Shown here piece after piece: positions 7,558 to 16,336 of a stretch of 64,000 nt of DNA. A program made the position numbers and the translations under genes. Under the pieces are notes generated by a model, which saw only the letters and a list, made by a program, of their open reading frames with translations, did no database searches and was not told the DNA's origin. Position 1 is the stretch's first letter, and each line of letters opens with the position of its first letter. The stretch is from Bacillota bacterium (GTDB lineage: Bacteria > Bacillota > Clostridia > Lachnospirales > Lachnospiraceae): contig JAEXAX010000002.1 of NCBI GenBank assembly GCA_023458035.1, positions 36,214 through 100,213 on the forward strand, in the 5' to 3' direction.

Positions 7558-8193
7558 ATGGTTGATATACTGATGTTTCTGTCAGTGCCGATGCGTTCTT
7601 TGGATGAGAGTATAAGAAATATGACAAAGCACTGAGGTTTTTTCTTATCGCTGATGCATCGTATCATTGTCACCGGAGTGATATTGATTTATATTGTGGT
7701 GAAGATTCTGCAAAGAAATTGGGCTGTCAAAACTTCGTATCAGTTGGGAAAAGACGAGCGAATCGAATACTGGCTGGCACAGTTTAAACTGAAAAGAAAG
7801 ATAGAAATACTGGTCAATGACAGCATTAAAGTCCCACTGACATATGGAATCATTCGTCTCAGAATTATTCTGCAAAGCAGTATTCTGAAGGATGACGAAT
7901 TGCTAAAGTATGTGATTATTCACGAAATGACACATATCAAGAAGTTTGATATCGTATTTAACCATTTGAAGAATCTCATTGTCAGCCTGCATTGGTACAA
8001 CTTTTTTGTTTTGGTGGCAGCCAGATATGCAGAGGATGATATCGAGGCATTGTGTGATAAGCTGGTCATCTGTAGGGTGGGAGATACGGCGCAGCACAGA
8101 AAAGAATATTGCTTATCTATGTTGAAATTGCTGGAGCAAAAAGAAGGCGAAGATAAGGAGGGGTTAAAACTACACCAACAACTGAAAGGATGA
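7558..8193 (+). pseudogene. Truncated BlaR1/M56-type membrane metallopeptidase
   Basis: From about 7654 the frame (179 residues) carries the M56 zinc site HEMTH, the preceding VPLTYG block and the downstream EALCDKLV motif with the third ligand. Full-length family members have three to four N-terminal membrane helices and often a long sensor domain; here only one helix precedes the catalytic part. The 5' end (7558-7635) is a short broken frame, and the C-terminus stops soon after the catalytic domain. It is read as a decayed signalling protease paired with the BlaI-like gene. Confidence 0.55.
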
Positions 8194-8198
8194 TGATT

Positions 8199-8639
8199 AT
8201 GAAAAAATGGAAAAAAAGAGCTTCAGGAGTATGCGCGTTTGTATTGGCAATGAGTTTTTCAATCACCGCATTTGCAGATGTGAGAGTAGTTGAAAAAAAT
8301 CAGGTTGTTGCAAGTGTGGCTCCGTCAATTACTGAAATCAATATTGATAACCGGGTTACAGAAATCACAGACGAAGAGTACAGCAGGTTAACGCTTGGAG
8401 ACCTACCGTTTCAAGAATTAAGAGCGGCAGATGTGGATAGTAAAGTGACTTTGGATGGATTGGATCATAGGTCTTATAGGTTTAACATGGTCTCTGTGGA
8501 GGGGTATCATCATGATGGCTTTACCATAAAGATAAGCGATGTGTCATGTGCCGGTGAGGTGGACTATGCAATCATCGTCAAACAAGATAGTAAGGTTATT
8601 ATAGGAATTAGTTGCAATCATTGTTGGGCTGTAAAGTAA
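8199..8639 (+). CDS. Small secreted protein of unknown function
   Basis: The 146-residue product has a classical signal peptide: MKKWKKR, a hydrophobic core, cleavage near AFADV. The mature part is beta-rich and ends in GISCNHCWAVK with three cysteines overall (one in SCAGEV, two in CNHC). ATG 8199 is preferred over ATG 8190 because AAAGG lies at a better distance and it gives a cleaner signal peptide. It sits directly after the M56 remnant and before a strong terminator, closing the island. The family is not recognised. Confidence 0.55.
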   Translation: MKKWKKRASGVCAFVLAMSFSITAFADVRVVEKNQVVASVAPSITEINIDNRVTEITDEEYSRLTLGDLPFQELRAADVDSKVTLDGLDHRSYRFNMVSVEGYHHDGFTIKISDVSCAGEVDYAIIVKQDSKVIIGISCNHCWAVK

Positions 8640-8708
8640 TCATTAACAATCGAACGATTCGCTTGATCTATCCAAACCTTTTTGGGGGGAGGCAATGAGG
8701 TATGAGGA

Positions 8709-8741
8709 ACGGAAGGGAGATTTTTCCCTTCCGTCTTTTTT
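8709..8741 (+). terminator. Strong intrinsic terminator closing the AT-rich island
   Basis: ACGGAAGGGA at 8709-8718 pairs perfectly with TCCCTTCCGT at 8725-8734 and is followed by six T residues. Confidence 0.85.
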
Positions 8742-8767
8742 CTACCACCGTTTAGCTGTAGAGTAGA

Positions 8768-8820
8768 CTTGTTGTAATCGTGCGTACTGAGTAGCATAAA
8801 GTAAGCACGGTTGCAATAAG
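8768..8820 (+). promoter_or_regulatory. Long hairpin upstream of the cobalamin operon
   Basis: Bases 8768-8783 pair with 8805-8820 over 16 positions without a mismatch (13 Watson-Crick, 3 G.U) around a 21-base loop. It lies about 110 bases upstream of the first cobalamin gene and is not followed by a T tract, so it is not a terminator. The G.U pairs suggest that it acts as RNA. No cobalamin riboswitch B12-box was found here. Confidence 0.45.
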
Positions 8821-8929
8821 ATGAATACTATGGATTATAGAACAACCACCAAAAAGCAGTAACAATTTTTGGTAAAATATGATAAGATTACTGGTAGATA
8901 TGCGTACTTAGAAAGTGGAGAACATGCAG

Positions 8930-11146
8930 ATGAACAAGCAGGAATTGATTCGCAGCATCACGCCGGTGATGGTGATGGAACGCTTACATATAAAGCCCTC
9001 GGATAGCGAATACTTACAGACCAGACAGGAGGTCGTTCAGATCCTTGGTTTGGTAGAGGAACGGTTGCATCCGTCTGCCCGTTTTCGTCGGTTACAGCCG
9101 ATGGAAAACACCTTGATCTTAGGAGAGGGTACAAAGCAGGGTGCGGCCATGCTGGTCAGTCTGGGAGCGGGAGTGGATGAACTGGCGGCAGGGCTGCATG
9201 ACAGCGGCCAGGTCTATCAACAATATATCTTAGAGCTGGTGTTGGATCTGTGCTTGTTTCAGTACTCCAAAGCAGTCTTTGCCGAGGTTGAGGCCGACCT
9301 ACAGCGGGATGGCCTTTGTTTTACAAAAATCCTCGAGCCACAGCAGGATTTACAGGAAGGGCAGACCGCCTATCTGCTCAAGCAGCTGATCTTTGCAGAT
9401 TATGCGGTACAAAAAACGGAGGCGGGCATGCTGACTCCGGCTAAGTCGATGCTCTTTGCCTATGAACTTGGCAGATGGGAGCAGGCAGGTAGCCTAGCAA
9501 ATCAGGCGGCTGAGGGCAGCGGCAGCGCTTCGGTCGGTCACGATTGCAGTCGTTGTCAGCTGCAGGAGTGCATGTTCCGCACAGAGGAATGCTTTCTGGT
9601 CAGCTGGGAGGAGAGTGGATTCACCAAACAGTTTCGCATTAAGACCGGACAATCCTTACGTGACGCCCTGCAGGAGCAGACCATCGCCATACAGGTACCC
9701 TGTGCCGGGCGTGGTGTCTGCAAAAAATGTACCATCAGACTAAAAAGTGGGAAGTTACATGGGGTACAGGTGGCCGGGGATGACTGGCTGGCCTGTGTCA
9801 GCTATGCGGCTTCGGACATCGTCATCGGTCCGTCCGGTGGCGGTCGGCCGGAAAAGGATATTTATGTCGAGGGAACCAAGGTGCCCGGTCGCTGTAAGCA
9901 TTCGGCAGCCGTCAGACGGCTGGAAGCGACACGGGTCGGCATCGCTATCGATATCGGCAGTACGACGGTGGCGGTGAACCAGATTGATCTGGAATATAAA
10001 GGTCGTCCCATCCGCTGGCAGGGCTTAGAGAATCCGCAGCGGCGGTTTGGGGCCGATGTCATTTCCCGGATTCGGGAGGCGACAGACGGTCAGGCAGAGA
10101 CCCTGCGCACCGAGCTGGTGGCGGCGATCTCTCGGGCGATTCGCCAAATTTATAGCGAGAGCACCGAGATACAGCAGGCCTATATGAAAGGTGAGCAGAT
10201 GCGGGTGGCCATCGGCGGCAACAGCACCATGATTCATCTGTTGCTCGGTTACCCCTGTGATGCGCTTGGGCAGTATCCCTTCACCGGCCATTCCTTTGCG
10301 GCGGTCAACGGTAGGTGTGCTGAGCTGTTGCCGAACAGCGGTTTGGGTGGCAGTTATTATATCTTTCCGGCATTGGCTGCCTTTGTCGGCGGTGATATTA
10401 CGGCTGGTTTGTATGCCGAGGACTTTGCTTCTGCAAAGCAGATCAGACTGTTACTGGACATCGGTACCAACGGTGAGATGGTACTGGGATCGGCCGATCG
10501 GATGGTGGCCTGCGCCACGGCGGCCGGACCGGTCTTTGAAGGCGGTGGCATTCGCTGCGGTATGGGGGCATTGCCGGGAGCGATAGACCATGTCTGGCTC
10601 GAAGACGGACAGGTGCAGTTTCGTACACTCGGGGCAGAAGAGCCGCGCGGACTGTGTGGTACCGGCCTGATCGATGCAGTGGTGGTGCTGCGAAAGCTTG
10701 CGATCATAGACGAAACCGGTCTTTTGCAGGAGCCGTATTTCACGGAAGGCTATCCATTGACCGAAACTGTCCGCCTGTATCAGGAGGACATCCGCAACCT
10801 GCAGATGGCCAAGGCAGCCATTGGCGCCGGTATCAAAACTTTGCTTGCGGCTTACGGTATATCCGAGCAGGAATTGTCGGAGGTGATTTTGGCCGGCGGC
10901 TTTGGCAGTAAGCTGTCAGCGGAAAACAGTCGCACGCTGGGTCTGATTCCCCTATCCGGAGTGCCGATTCGCAGTGCCGGAAATCTGGTACTGGCCGGCT
11001 GCATCCGTTATCTGATGGAGACTGACAAGGCAGAAAGCCTGACAAACGAAGCCGATCCGGCGAGTCTTCTGCCGCAGATCAAAGAAATGAATCTGGCCAT
11101 GGAGCGGGGCTTCCAGGAACGATATTTGGAACATATGAATCTATAG
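8930..11146 (+). CDS. RACE-type corrinoid protein reductive activator, with extra N-terminal domain
   Basis: The 738-residue protein has four parts. Residues ~1-185 resemble the activation-domain-like region of B12-dependent methionine synthase. A cysteine cluster C-x2-C-x4-C-x6-C follows near residue 206. A 2Fe-2S ferredoxin domain (~226-305) has CAGRGVCKKC and a distal Cys. A C-terminal ASKHA ATPase-like domain (~337-700) contains AIDIGSTTVAV, IGTNGEMVLG and LAGGFGSKL. The last two parts define reductive activators of corrinoid enzymes, which use ATP to reduce inactive Co(II) to Co(I). ATG 8930 is favoured because GGAG lies nine bases before it; ATG 8924 is possible. It heads the cobalamin operon. 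Its client corrinoid enzyme is not in the window. Confidence 0.8.
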   Translation: MNKQELIRSITPVMVMERLHIKPSDSEYLQTRQEVVQILGLVEERLHPSARFRRLQPMENTLILGEGTKQGAAMLVSLGAGVDELAAGLHDSGQVYQQYILELVLDLCLFQYSKAVFAEVEADLQRDGLCFTKILEPQQDLQEGQTAYLLKQLIFADYAVQKTEAGMLTPAKSMLFAYELGRWEQAGSLANQAAEGSGSASVGHDCSRCQLQECMFRTEECFLVSWEESGFTKQFRIKTGQSLRDALQEQTIAIQVPCAGRGVCKKCTIRLKSGKLHGVQVAGDDWLACVSYAASDIVIGPSGGGRPEKDIYVEGTKVPGRCKHSAAVRRLEATRVGIAIDIGSTTVAVNQIDLEYKGRPIRWQGLENPQRRFGADVISRIREATDGQAETLRTELVAAISRAIRQIYSESTEIQQAYMKGEQMRVAIGGNSTMIHLLLGYPCDALGQYPFTGHSFAAVNGRCAELLPNSGLGGSYYIFPALAAFVGGDITAGLYAEDFASAKQIRLLLDIGTNGEMVLGSADRMVACATAAGPVFEGGGIRCGMGALPGAIDHVWLEDGQVQFRTLGAEEPRGLCGTGLIDAVVVLRKLAIIDETGLLQEPYFTEGYPLTETVRLYQEDIRNLQMAKAAIGAGIKTLLAAYGISEQELSEVILAGGFGSKLSAENSRTLGLIPLSGVPIRSAGNLVLAGCIRYLMETDKAESLTNEADPASLLPQIKEMNLAMERGFQERYLEHMNL

Positions 11147-11163
11147 TCCGGAAGGAAGGTACG

Positions 11164-13212
11164 ATGAAACAGTTTGAGCAACAGCCAAAGCTTTTAGTAT
11201 TTGCCGGCACCACCGAGGGCAGACAGCTGGCCGAGTTTCTGGAACAGCAGCAGATATCGGCGCTGATCTCGGTGGCCACCGAGTACGGCAGTGAGGTATT
11301 GGCTTCGACCTACAACTATATCAGGATATTGGAAGGACGCATGCAGGAAGAAGACCTGATCCGTCTGCTCGGTGAAACGGGAATCAGCCATCTGATCGAT
11401 GCCACCCATCCCTTTGCAAAGGCCGTGACAGAGATGCTGCAGCGCATCTGTGACAGTCATGCCATCCGTTATGACCGCCTGTTGCGGGCCGAAGACGGCG
11501 AAGAGGGCGATGAGATCTTTGCCGGCCTGGATGAGGTGATTGAGTCGCTGCGCCAGCGACCGGGACGGATTATGGCCACCACCGGTTCAAAGGAAGCGGC
11601 CAAGTATGCTGCCTTGCCGGATTTTGACAGCCGTGTCTGGATTCGTGTTTTACCAAGTCTTGAATCAATCGGACTTTGTCGGGAGGCCGGTTTTTCCGGT
11701 AAACAGATCATTGCCATGCAGGGTCCGTTTTCCAAGGAATTAAACAAAAGCCTGATGCAGGAATACGGCATCGACTATCTGATCACCAAGCAGAGCGGGC
11801 GTACCGGTGGGGTCGATGAAAAGATCGCTGCCGCCCGTGAACTGGGTGTGCGGGTGCTGTCGATCGGCAGACCAAAGGAGAGTGGTCTGTCCTTTGCAGC
11901 GCTGTGTGAGCAGCTGCAGGAGCAGTATACTTTCGGCCGTAAGCGTATGGTCAGCATCGTCAGTCTGGGGATGGGTTCGGCCGCCGGTCTGACCGGTGAA
12001 GCAGTGCAGACCCTGCAGGCCTCCGACTTGTTGATCGGTGCCGAGCGGATGATCCGCTCTTTACAGGAGGAATCCTCTCTGTGTTTGGCCGATAAGCCGG
12101 GACAGTTTTCCTATCGTCCAGCTGAAATCATTCGCATGATTGAAGAAAGCAGAGCCACGCATGTTTCGGTGGTGATGTCCGGTGATGTCGGTTTTTACAG
12201 CGGAGCGAAAAAGCTGTTGGCTGCCATCCAAGAGACGCATCCGGATTGGCAGACAAATCTGGTCAGCGGCCTAAGCAGCCCGGTTTATTTTCTGGGGAGA
12301 CTCGGCCGGCCATGGCAGGATGTGGCCCTGCATTCCCTGCATGGAACCGGGGCGGACTTTGCTTCATTGGTTCGCCGCTCTAAGCGCAGCTTTTATTTAC
12401 TGGAAGAGGGGGATCTGCGACCGTTTATAGAAGCCTTAGAAAAACTGGGGGCGACAGACGCCCTACTAGCCTATGGCAGTCGCCTGTCCTACCCGGACGA
12501 GGCAGTTCGGATACAGTCGGTGGCCGAGTGGCAGGAAGAATTAGTCAAGCAGCCGCATTGCCTGGAAGTGGCCATGCCGGCGGTGCTGTATGTCGAGTGG
12601 GAGAAGCAACCGCCTCGGCCTGTGATACCGATATTGACGGATGAGGACTTTATCCGCAGTGAGGTGCCGATGACCAAAGAAGAGATCCGTACCCTGTCCA
12701 TCGCCAAATTAGGTGCGACGGCTGACAGCGTGGTGTTTGATATCGGAGCCGGCACCGGTTCGGTCAGCATCCAGCTGGCCAAAACGGTGTATGCCGGGCA
12801 GGTGGTGGCCATAGAGCGGCATGCAAAGGCGGTGGAGCTGATTCAGGCAAATAAAGAGAAGCATGGCTGTGCAAACCTGACGGTGATTGAGGGGAGGGCA
12901 CCATTATCGGACGAACAGACGGCCGGGTTACCGAAACCGACCCATGTCTTCATCGGTGGCAGTGCCGGCAGCATGGATGACATCATTGACTGGTGTCTGA
13001 GACTGAATCCGGCGGTCACCTTTGTCTGGAATGCCATCACCTTGGAGAGTGTGGCCCAGATTACGACGGCCATTCGCCGCTTCGAACTGGCCGGTGAAGA
13101 TATCAGCCTGGTACAGGTGAGCAAGGATAAAAAGGTAGCGGGTTATCATATGATGATGGGACAAAATCCGATCTATATTATACGGGCAAAAGGAGTAAGC
13201 CATGAAGTATAG
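11164..13212 (+). CDS. CbiJ-CbiE-CbiT fusion: precorrin/cobalt-precorrin-6A reductase and C5,15-methyltransferase/decarboxylase
   Basis: A 682-residue fusion of three corrin-ring enzymes. Residues 1-258 are CbiJ/CobK (FAGTTEGRQLAEFL at the start, DATHPFAK, KQSGRTGG), which reduces the macrocycle with NADPH. Residues ~262-465 are CbiE (SLGMGSAAGLTGEA, VMSGDVGFYS), an SAM-dependent C5 methyltransferase. Residues ~490-682 are CbiT (TKEEIRTLSI, FDIGAGTGSVSIQLA), the C15 methyltransferase and decarboxylase. The three catalyse consecutive steps, so the fusion makes metabolic sense. The start is supported by GGAAGGAAGG, and the stop overlaps the cbiA start by 11 bases. Confidence 0.92.
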   Translation: MKQFEQQPKLLVFAGTTEGRQLAEFLEQQQISALISVATEYGSEVLASTYNYIRILEGRMQEEDLIRLLGETGISHLIDATHPFAKAVTEMLQRICDSHAIRYDRLLRAEDGEEGDEIFAGLDEVIESLRQRPGRIMATTGSKEAAKYAALPDFDSRVWIRVLPSLESIGLCREAGFSGKQIIAMQGPFSKELNKSLMQEYGIDYLITKQSGRTGGVDEKIAAARELGVRVLSIGRPKESGLSFAALCEQLQEQYTFGRKRMVSIVSLGMGSAAGLTGEAVQTLQASDLLIGAERMIRSLQEESSLCLADKPGQFSYRPAEIIRMIEESRATHVSVVMSGDVGFYSGAKKLLAAIQETHPDWQTNLVSGLSSPVYFLGRLGRPWQDVALHSLHGTGADFASLVRRSKRSFYLLEEGDLRPFIEALEKLGATDALLAYGSRLSYPDEAVRIQSVAEWQEELVKQPHCLEVAMPAVLYVEWEKQPPRPVIPILTDEDFIRSEVPMTKEEIRTLSIAKLGATADSVVFDIGAGTGSVSIQLAKTVYAGQVVAIERHAKAVELIQANKEKHGCANLTVIEGRAPLSDEQTAGLPKPTHVFIGGSAGSMDDIIDWCLRLNPAVTFVWNAITLESVAQITTAIRRFELAGEDISLVQVSKDKKVAGYHMMMGQNPIYIIRAKGVSHEV

Positions 13213-14629
13213 ACTGATGCTGGCCGGTACCGGCAGCGGTTGCGGAAAAACAACATTGACCTGCGGACTGTTGGCGGCACTTAGGATGCGCGGCTTGGCA
13301 GTACAGGCCTATAAATGCGGTCCGGATTATATCGATCCGCTTTTTCATAGGCAGGTGCTGGGGCAGAAAACCGAAAATCTGGATGCCTATTTTTCCAATC
13401 AGAGCGAACTGAATCTTCTGTTGGAGCAGTCAGAGGCGGACTTTGGCTTGATCGAAGGCGTGATGGGCTATTATGATGGACTTGGGGCAACGACTGATGT
13501 AGCCAGTGCCTATGACATCAGTCGGCTGACCGATACGGCGGTGGTACTGGTGGTACCGGCCAAAGGGATGAGCCTGTCGGTCTGTGCTCTAATCAGTGGA
13601 TATTTGCAGTTTCGAGCGGATCAGCGGATCGGCGGCATCATCCTAAATCAGGTGTCGGCCATGTTTTATCCGACCATGAAGCGGATGATTGAGGAGACCC
13701 TGTCTGTGCCGGTGCTGGGTTTTGTGCCGGCCTTACCGGAGTTACACTGGGGCAGTCGCCATCTGGGCTTGCTCAGACCATCCGAAATCCATGATTTTCG
13801 CGGACAGATCGAGCGGTTGGCCGATCGGTTGGAAGACAGCATCGATTGGGAAGGACTGTTACAGCTGGCCGAGGTTTCGAAAGAGATTTCGCAAGAAAGT
13901 TCAAAACCGGAAGAGAGCGGACAGCAGCCAACGGCAGGGTTGTCGCAGTCACAGCAGCCGTCACAAGCTAAGCTACGCATCGCCGTGGCGGCGGATGAAG
14001 CCTTTTGTTTTCACTATCGGCAAAACCTGCGTCTGCTGACGGAACTGGGGGCTGAAGTAATCCGGTTTTCGCCTCTGCAGGATGCGGCTCTGCCGGATCA
14101 GGTAGATGCCTGTATCCTTCCGGGTGGGTACCCGGAGCTGCACGCCGAAGCCTTAAGTCAAAACAGCTCCATGCTGCAGAGCATTCGGATCGCCTTGGCA
14201 GAAGGCTTGCCGTTGCTGGCCGAATGTGGCGGCTATATGTACCTACATCGGGAAATCGAAGATATGGACGGTCGTCTGTGGCCGATGGTCGGTCATTTTC
14301 CGGCCGCTGTCAGACGACAGTCAAGACTGCAGCACTTCGGCTATGCCGAAATTGAGGCTGAGCCGGTCGGTGACTGGAATCTGGTTGGTGTGCGGGTGCA
14401 TGAGTTTCATTATTATGCCTCCGAGGCCGGGCATGACAGTGTCAGTGTGATTAAGCCGTTGACCGGTAAAAGTTGGCGCGGCATGTACAGCGATGATCAA
14501 ATGCTGGTCGGCTTTCCGCATTTCTTTTACGGAACAGCAGGTAGCAGGCAGGACGGTCCGGTGCGTTCCTTGTTGAACAAGGCAGCTGCCTATCGGAAAC
14601 AACGACAGTCAATATGCGACAATAAATGA
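13202..14629 (+). CDS. cbiA: Cobyrinic acid a,c-diamide synthase
   Basis: The 475-residue glutamine-dependent enzyme amidates the a and c side chains of (cobalt-)cobyrinic acid. The N-terminal ATP-binding domain has the loop GTGSGCGKTTL and the motifs KCGPDYIDP and EGVMGYYDG. The C-terminal class I glutaminase domain has the nucleophile in AECGGYMYL and the late HEFHYY block. A Ser/Gln-rich linker at about residues 224-255 is longer than usual. It is translated in overlap with the CbiJ-ET fusion. Confidence 0.95.
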   Translation: MKYRLMLAGTGSGCGKTTLTCGLLAALRMRGLAVQAYKCGPDYIDPLFHRQVLGQKTENLDAYFSNQSELNLLLEQSEADFGLIEGVMGYYDGLGATTDVASAYDISRLTDTAVVLVVPAKGMSLSVCALISGYLQFRADQRIGGIILNQVSAMFYPTMKRMIEETLSVPVLGFVPALPELHWGSRHLGLLRPSEIHDFRGQIERLADRLEDSIDWEGLLQLAEVSKEISQESSKPEESGQQPTAGLSQSQQPSQAKLRIAVAADEAFCFHYRQNLRLLTELGAEVIRFSPLQDAALPDQVDACILPGGYPELHAEALSQNSSMLQSIRIALAEGLPLLAECGGYMYLHREIEDMDGRLWPMVGHFPAAVRRQSRLQHFGYAEIEAEPVGDWNLVGVRVHEFHYYASEAGHDSVSVIKPLTGKSWRGMYSDDQMLVGFPHFFYGTAGSRQDGPVRSLLNKAAAYRKQRQSICDNK

Positions 14630-14639
14630 GGAAGAGTAA

Positions 14640-15707
14640 ATGAAGGAAGCAACAGAAAGACAGCCGTGGGAGGCATTGACGGCAGCCTATTCGAAAGAGA
14701 CTGAGCGGGCCTGTATCGATTTCTGGAACCAGATCGGAAAACCGATCGGTGGACTTGGCTTATTCGAAACGCAGGTGGCACAGCTGGCCGGCATCACCGG
14801 CACGGTGAAACCACAGCTTTCTAAGGTCTGTCATGTGGTCTGCTGTGCGGATAATGGCATCATTGAAGAGGGGGTGACCCAGACCGGTCAACAGGTGACG
14901 GCCATCGTGGCCGAAAACATGCAGCGAGGTCTGTCCAGTGCGGCCCTGATGTGCCGCGATCTGGGTGTTGAGATGTTACCGATCGATGTCGGCGTGGCGG
15001 TTTCCACCAGCCTGCGTCAGGCAAAAGAACGCTTCGGCAGTCGAAACTTTCTGCGAGAACCGGCCATGACAGAGGCTGAGGCCCGTCATTTGATTGCCTA
15101 CGGCATGCAGTTGGTCGGAGAATTAAAAGAGGCCGGTTATCAGGCCATCACCGTCGGCGAGATGGGCATCGGCAATACGACGACGGCGGCTGCCGTCTGT
15201 GCGGCCTTATTAAACTTGCCGGCCGAGCAGGTGACCGGCCGCGGCGCCGGCTTATCGGATGCCGGTCTGCAGCGAAAGATCGCAGTCATTGGTCAGGCCA
15301 TTTCCAAATACAACCTCTATCAGGCGGATGCCTTTACCGTGCTTTGCCATGTCGGCGGCTATGATATCGCCGCGTTGACGGGCCTTTGTCTGGGAGCAAT
15401 GCGGTATCATATGCCGGTCATCTTGGACGGTGCCATCACCTGTGCGGCTGCGCTGATCGCCGAGAGGCTGGTGCCCGGCTGCCGAGACTTTGTGCTGGCC
15501 TCTCATAACGGGAAGGAACAGGGCATCGCCCCCATGTTGGCCGCCCTTGATCGAAAACCGGTGATTCATGCCGAGCTTTGTCTGGGAGAGGGAACGGGAG
15601 CCTTGCTACTGCTGGCCCAGCTTCGACTGGCCCTGACGGTGTATCATCAGATGGGTAGCTTTGCCGGTATCGGTGTAGAACAATATGAAGTGAGAATAAA
15701 GTCATGA
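14640..15707 (+). CDS. cobT: Nicotinate-nucleotide:dimethylbenzimidazole phosphoribosyltransferase
   Basis: The 355-residue CobT makes alpha-ribazole phosphate, the precursor of the lower ligand of cobalamin. It shows the family blocks GKPIGGLGLFETQ, CCADNGIIEEGVTQ, EMGIGNTTTAAAV, TGRGAGLSD and, near the C-terminus, the catalytic Glu in LCLGEGTGALLL. The stop codon overlaps the cobU start (ATGA). Confidence 0.95.
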   Translation: MKEATERQPWEALTAAYSKETERACIDFWNQIGKPIGGLGLFETQVAQLAGITGTVKPQLSKVCHVVCCADNGIIEEGVTQTGQQVTAIVAENMQRGLSSAALMCRDLGVEMLPIDVGVAVSTSLRQAKERFGSRNFLREPAMTEAEARHLIAYGMQLVGELKEAGYQAITVGEMGIGNTTTAAAVCAALLNLPAEQVTGRGAGLSDAGLQRKIAVIGQAISKYNLYQADAFTVLCHVGGYDIAALTGLCLGAMRYHMPVILDGAITCAAALIAERLVPGCRDFVLASHNGKEQGIAPMLAALDRKPVIHAELCLGEGTGALLLLAQLRLALTVYHQMGSFAGIGVEQYEVRIKS

Positions 15708-16336
15708 TGGATCACAAGAGCGGACAGCGGCTCTCGCGGCCTGAACCGACTACGGTATTGGTAATCGGCGGCAGCGACAGCGGCAAGTCGGCAGTGGCGG
15801 AAGACTATGCCTGTCTGGTCGGAAAGGGTCGACCACTGTATTATCTGGCGACCATGCAGACCGGCACACAGGCTGCGGCCGATAAAATCAGTAAACATCA
15901 AAACCAAAGGGCCGGAAAGGGCTTTATCACCATCGAGCAACCGCTTGCCGTTTGGTCGGAAGAGCTTTCGCAACTGTTATCAGATCAGTCTGCCAGACCG
16001 GTGGTTCTGTTGGAGGATCTGGGGAATCTGGTGGCCAATGAGCTGTTTGGTCAGTCGGCACCGGCATTTGAGAATCGGCCGGTCTGGGAGCAGTGGAAGA
16101 AGGACACCGGTCGGCGGATTCTGGATTGGTGCGCTCAGCTTTGCGCCATCAGCGATCTGATCATCGTATCAAATGATGTCTTTCGTGACGGCTGTCGTTA
16201 TGAAGCCGGCACGGAGGACTTTCGTCAGGTTTTGGCCGAGATTCATCTGGATCTGGCCGTTCGATCGGAAGTCGTCGAGGTGGTCGGTGGTCTGGCAGAT
16301 ATCATCAGTGACCGGGTAAGGAGGCAGCATGATTAA
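15704..16336 (+). CDS. cobU: Adenosylcobinamide kinase / guanylyltransferase
   Basis: The 210-residue bifunctional enzyme phosphorylates adenosylcobinamide and transfers GMP to it. The P-loop GGSDSGKSA is intact (residues 22-30) and the guanylylated His is visible in KISKHQNQR (His65). The C-terminal LDLAVRSEVVEVVGG matches the family end. ATG 15704 or 15707 could be the start. It overlaps cobT by four bases and cobS by eight. Confidence 0.93.
   Translation: MMDHKSGQRLSRPEPTTVLVIGGSDSGKSAVAEDYACLVGKGRPLYYLATMQTGTQAAADKISKHQNQRAGKGFITIEQPLAVWSEELSQLLSDQSARPVVLLEDLGNLVANELFGQSAPAFENRPVWEQWKKDTGRRILDWCAQLCAISDLIIVSNDVFRDGCRYEAGTEDFRQVLAEIHLDLAVRSEVVEVVGGLADIISDRVRRQHD

Noticed and set aside
8695..8766. 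A 23-codon frame with a strong GGGGGGAGG site
   Set aside because: Most of its codons lie within the intrinsic terminator 8709-8741, so the pattern is better explained by the RNA hairpin.
8640..8930. Cobalamin riboswitch before the cobalamin operon
   Set aside because: No B12-box (GCCACTG-like) or usual core could be found by eye; only an unrelated hairpin is present.
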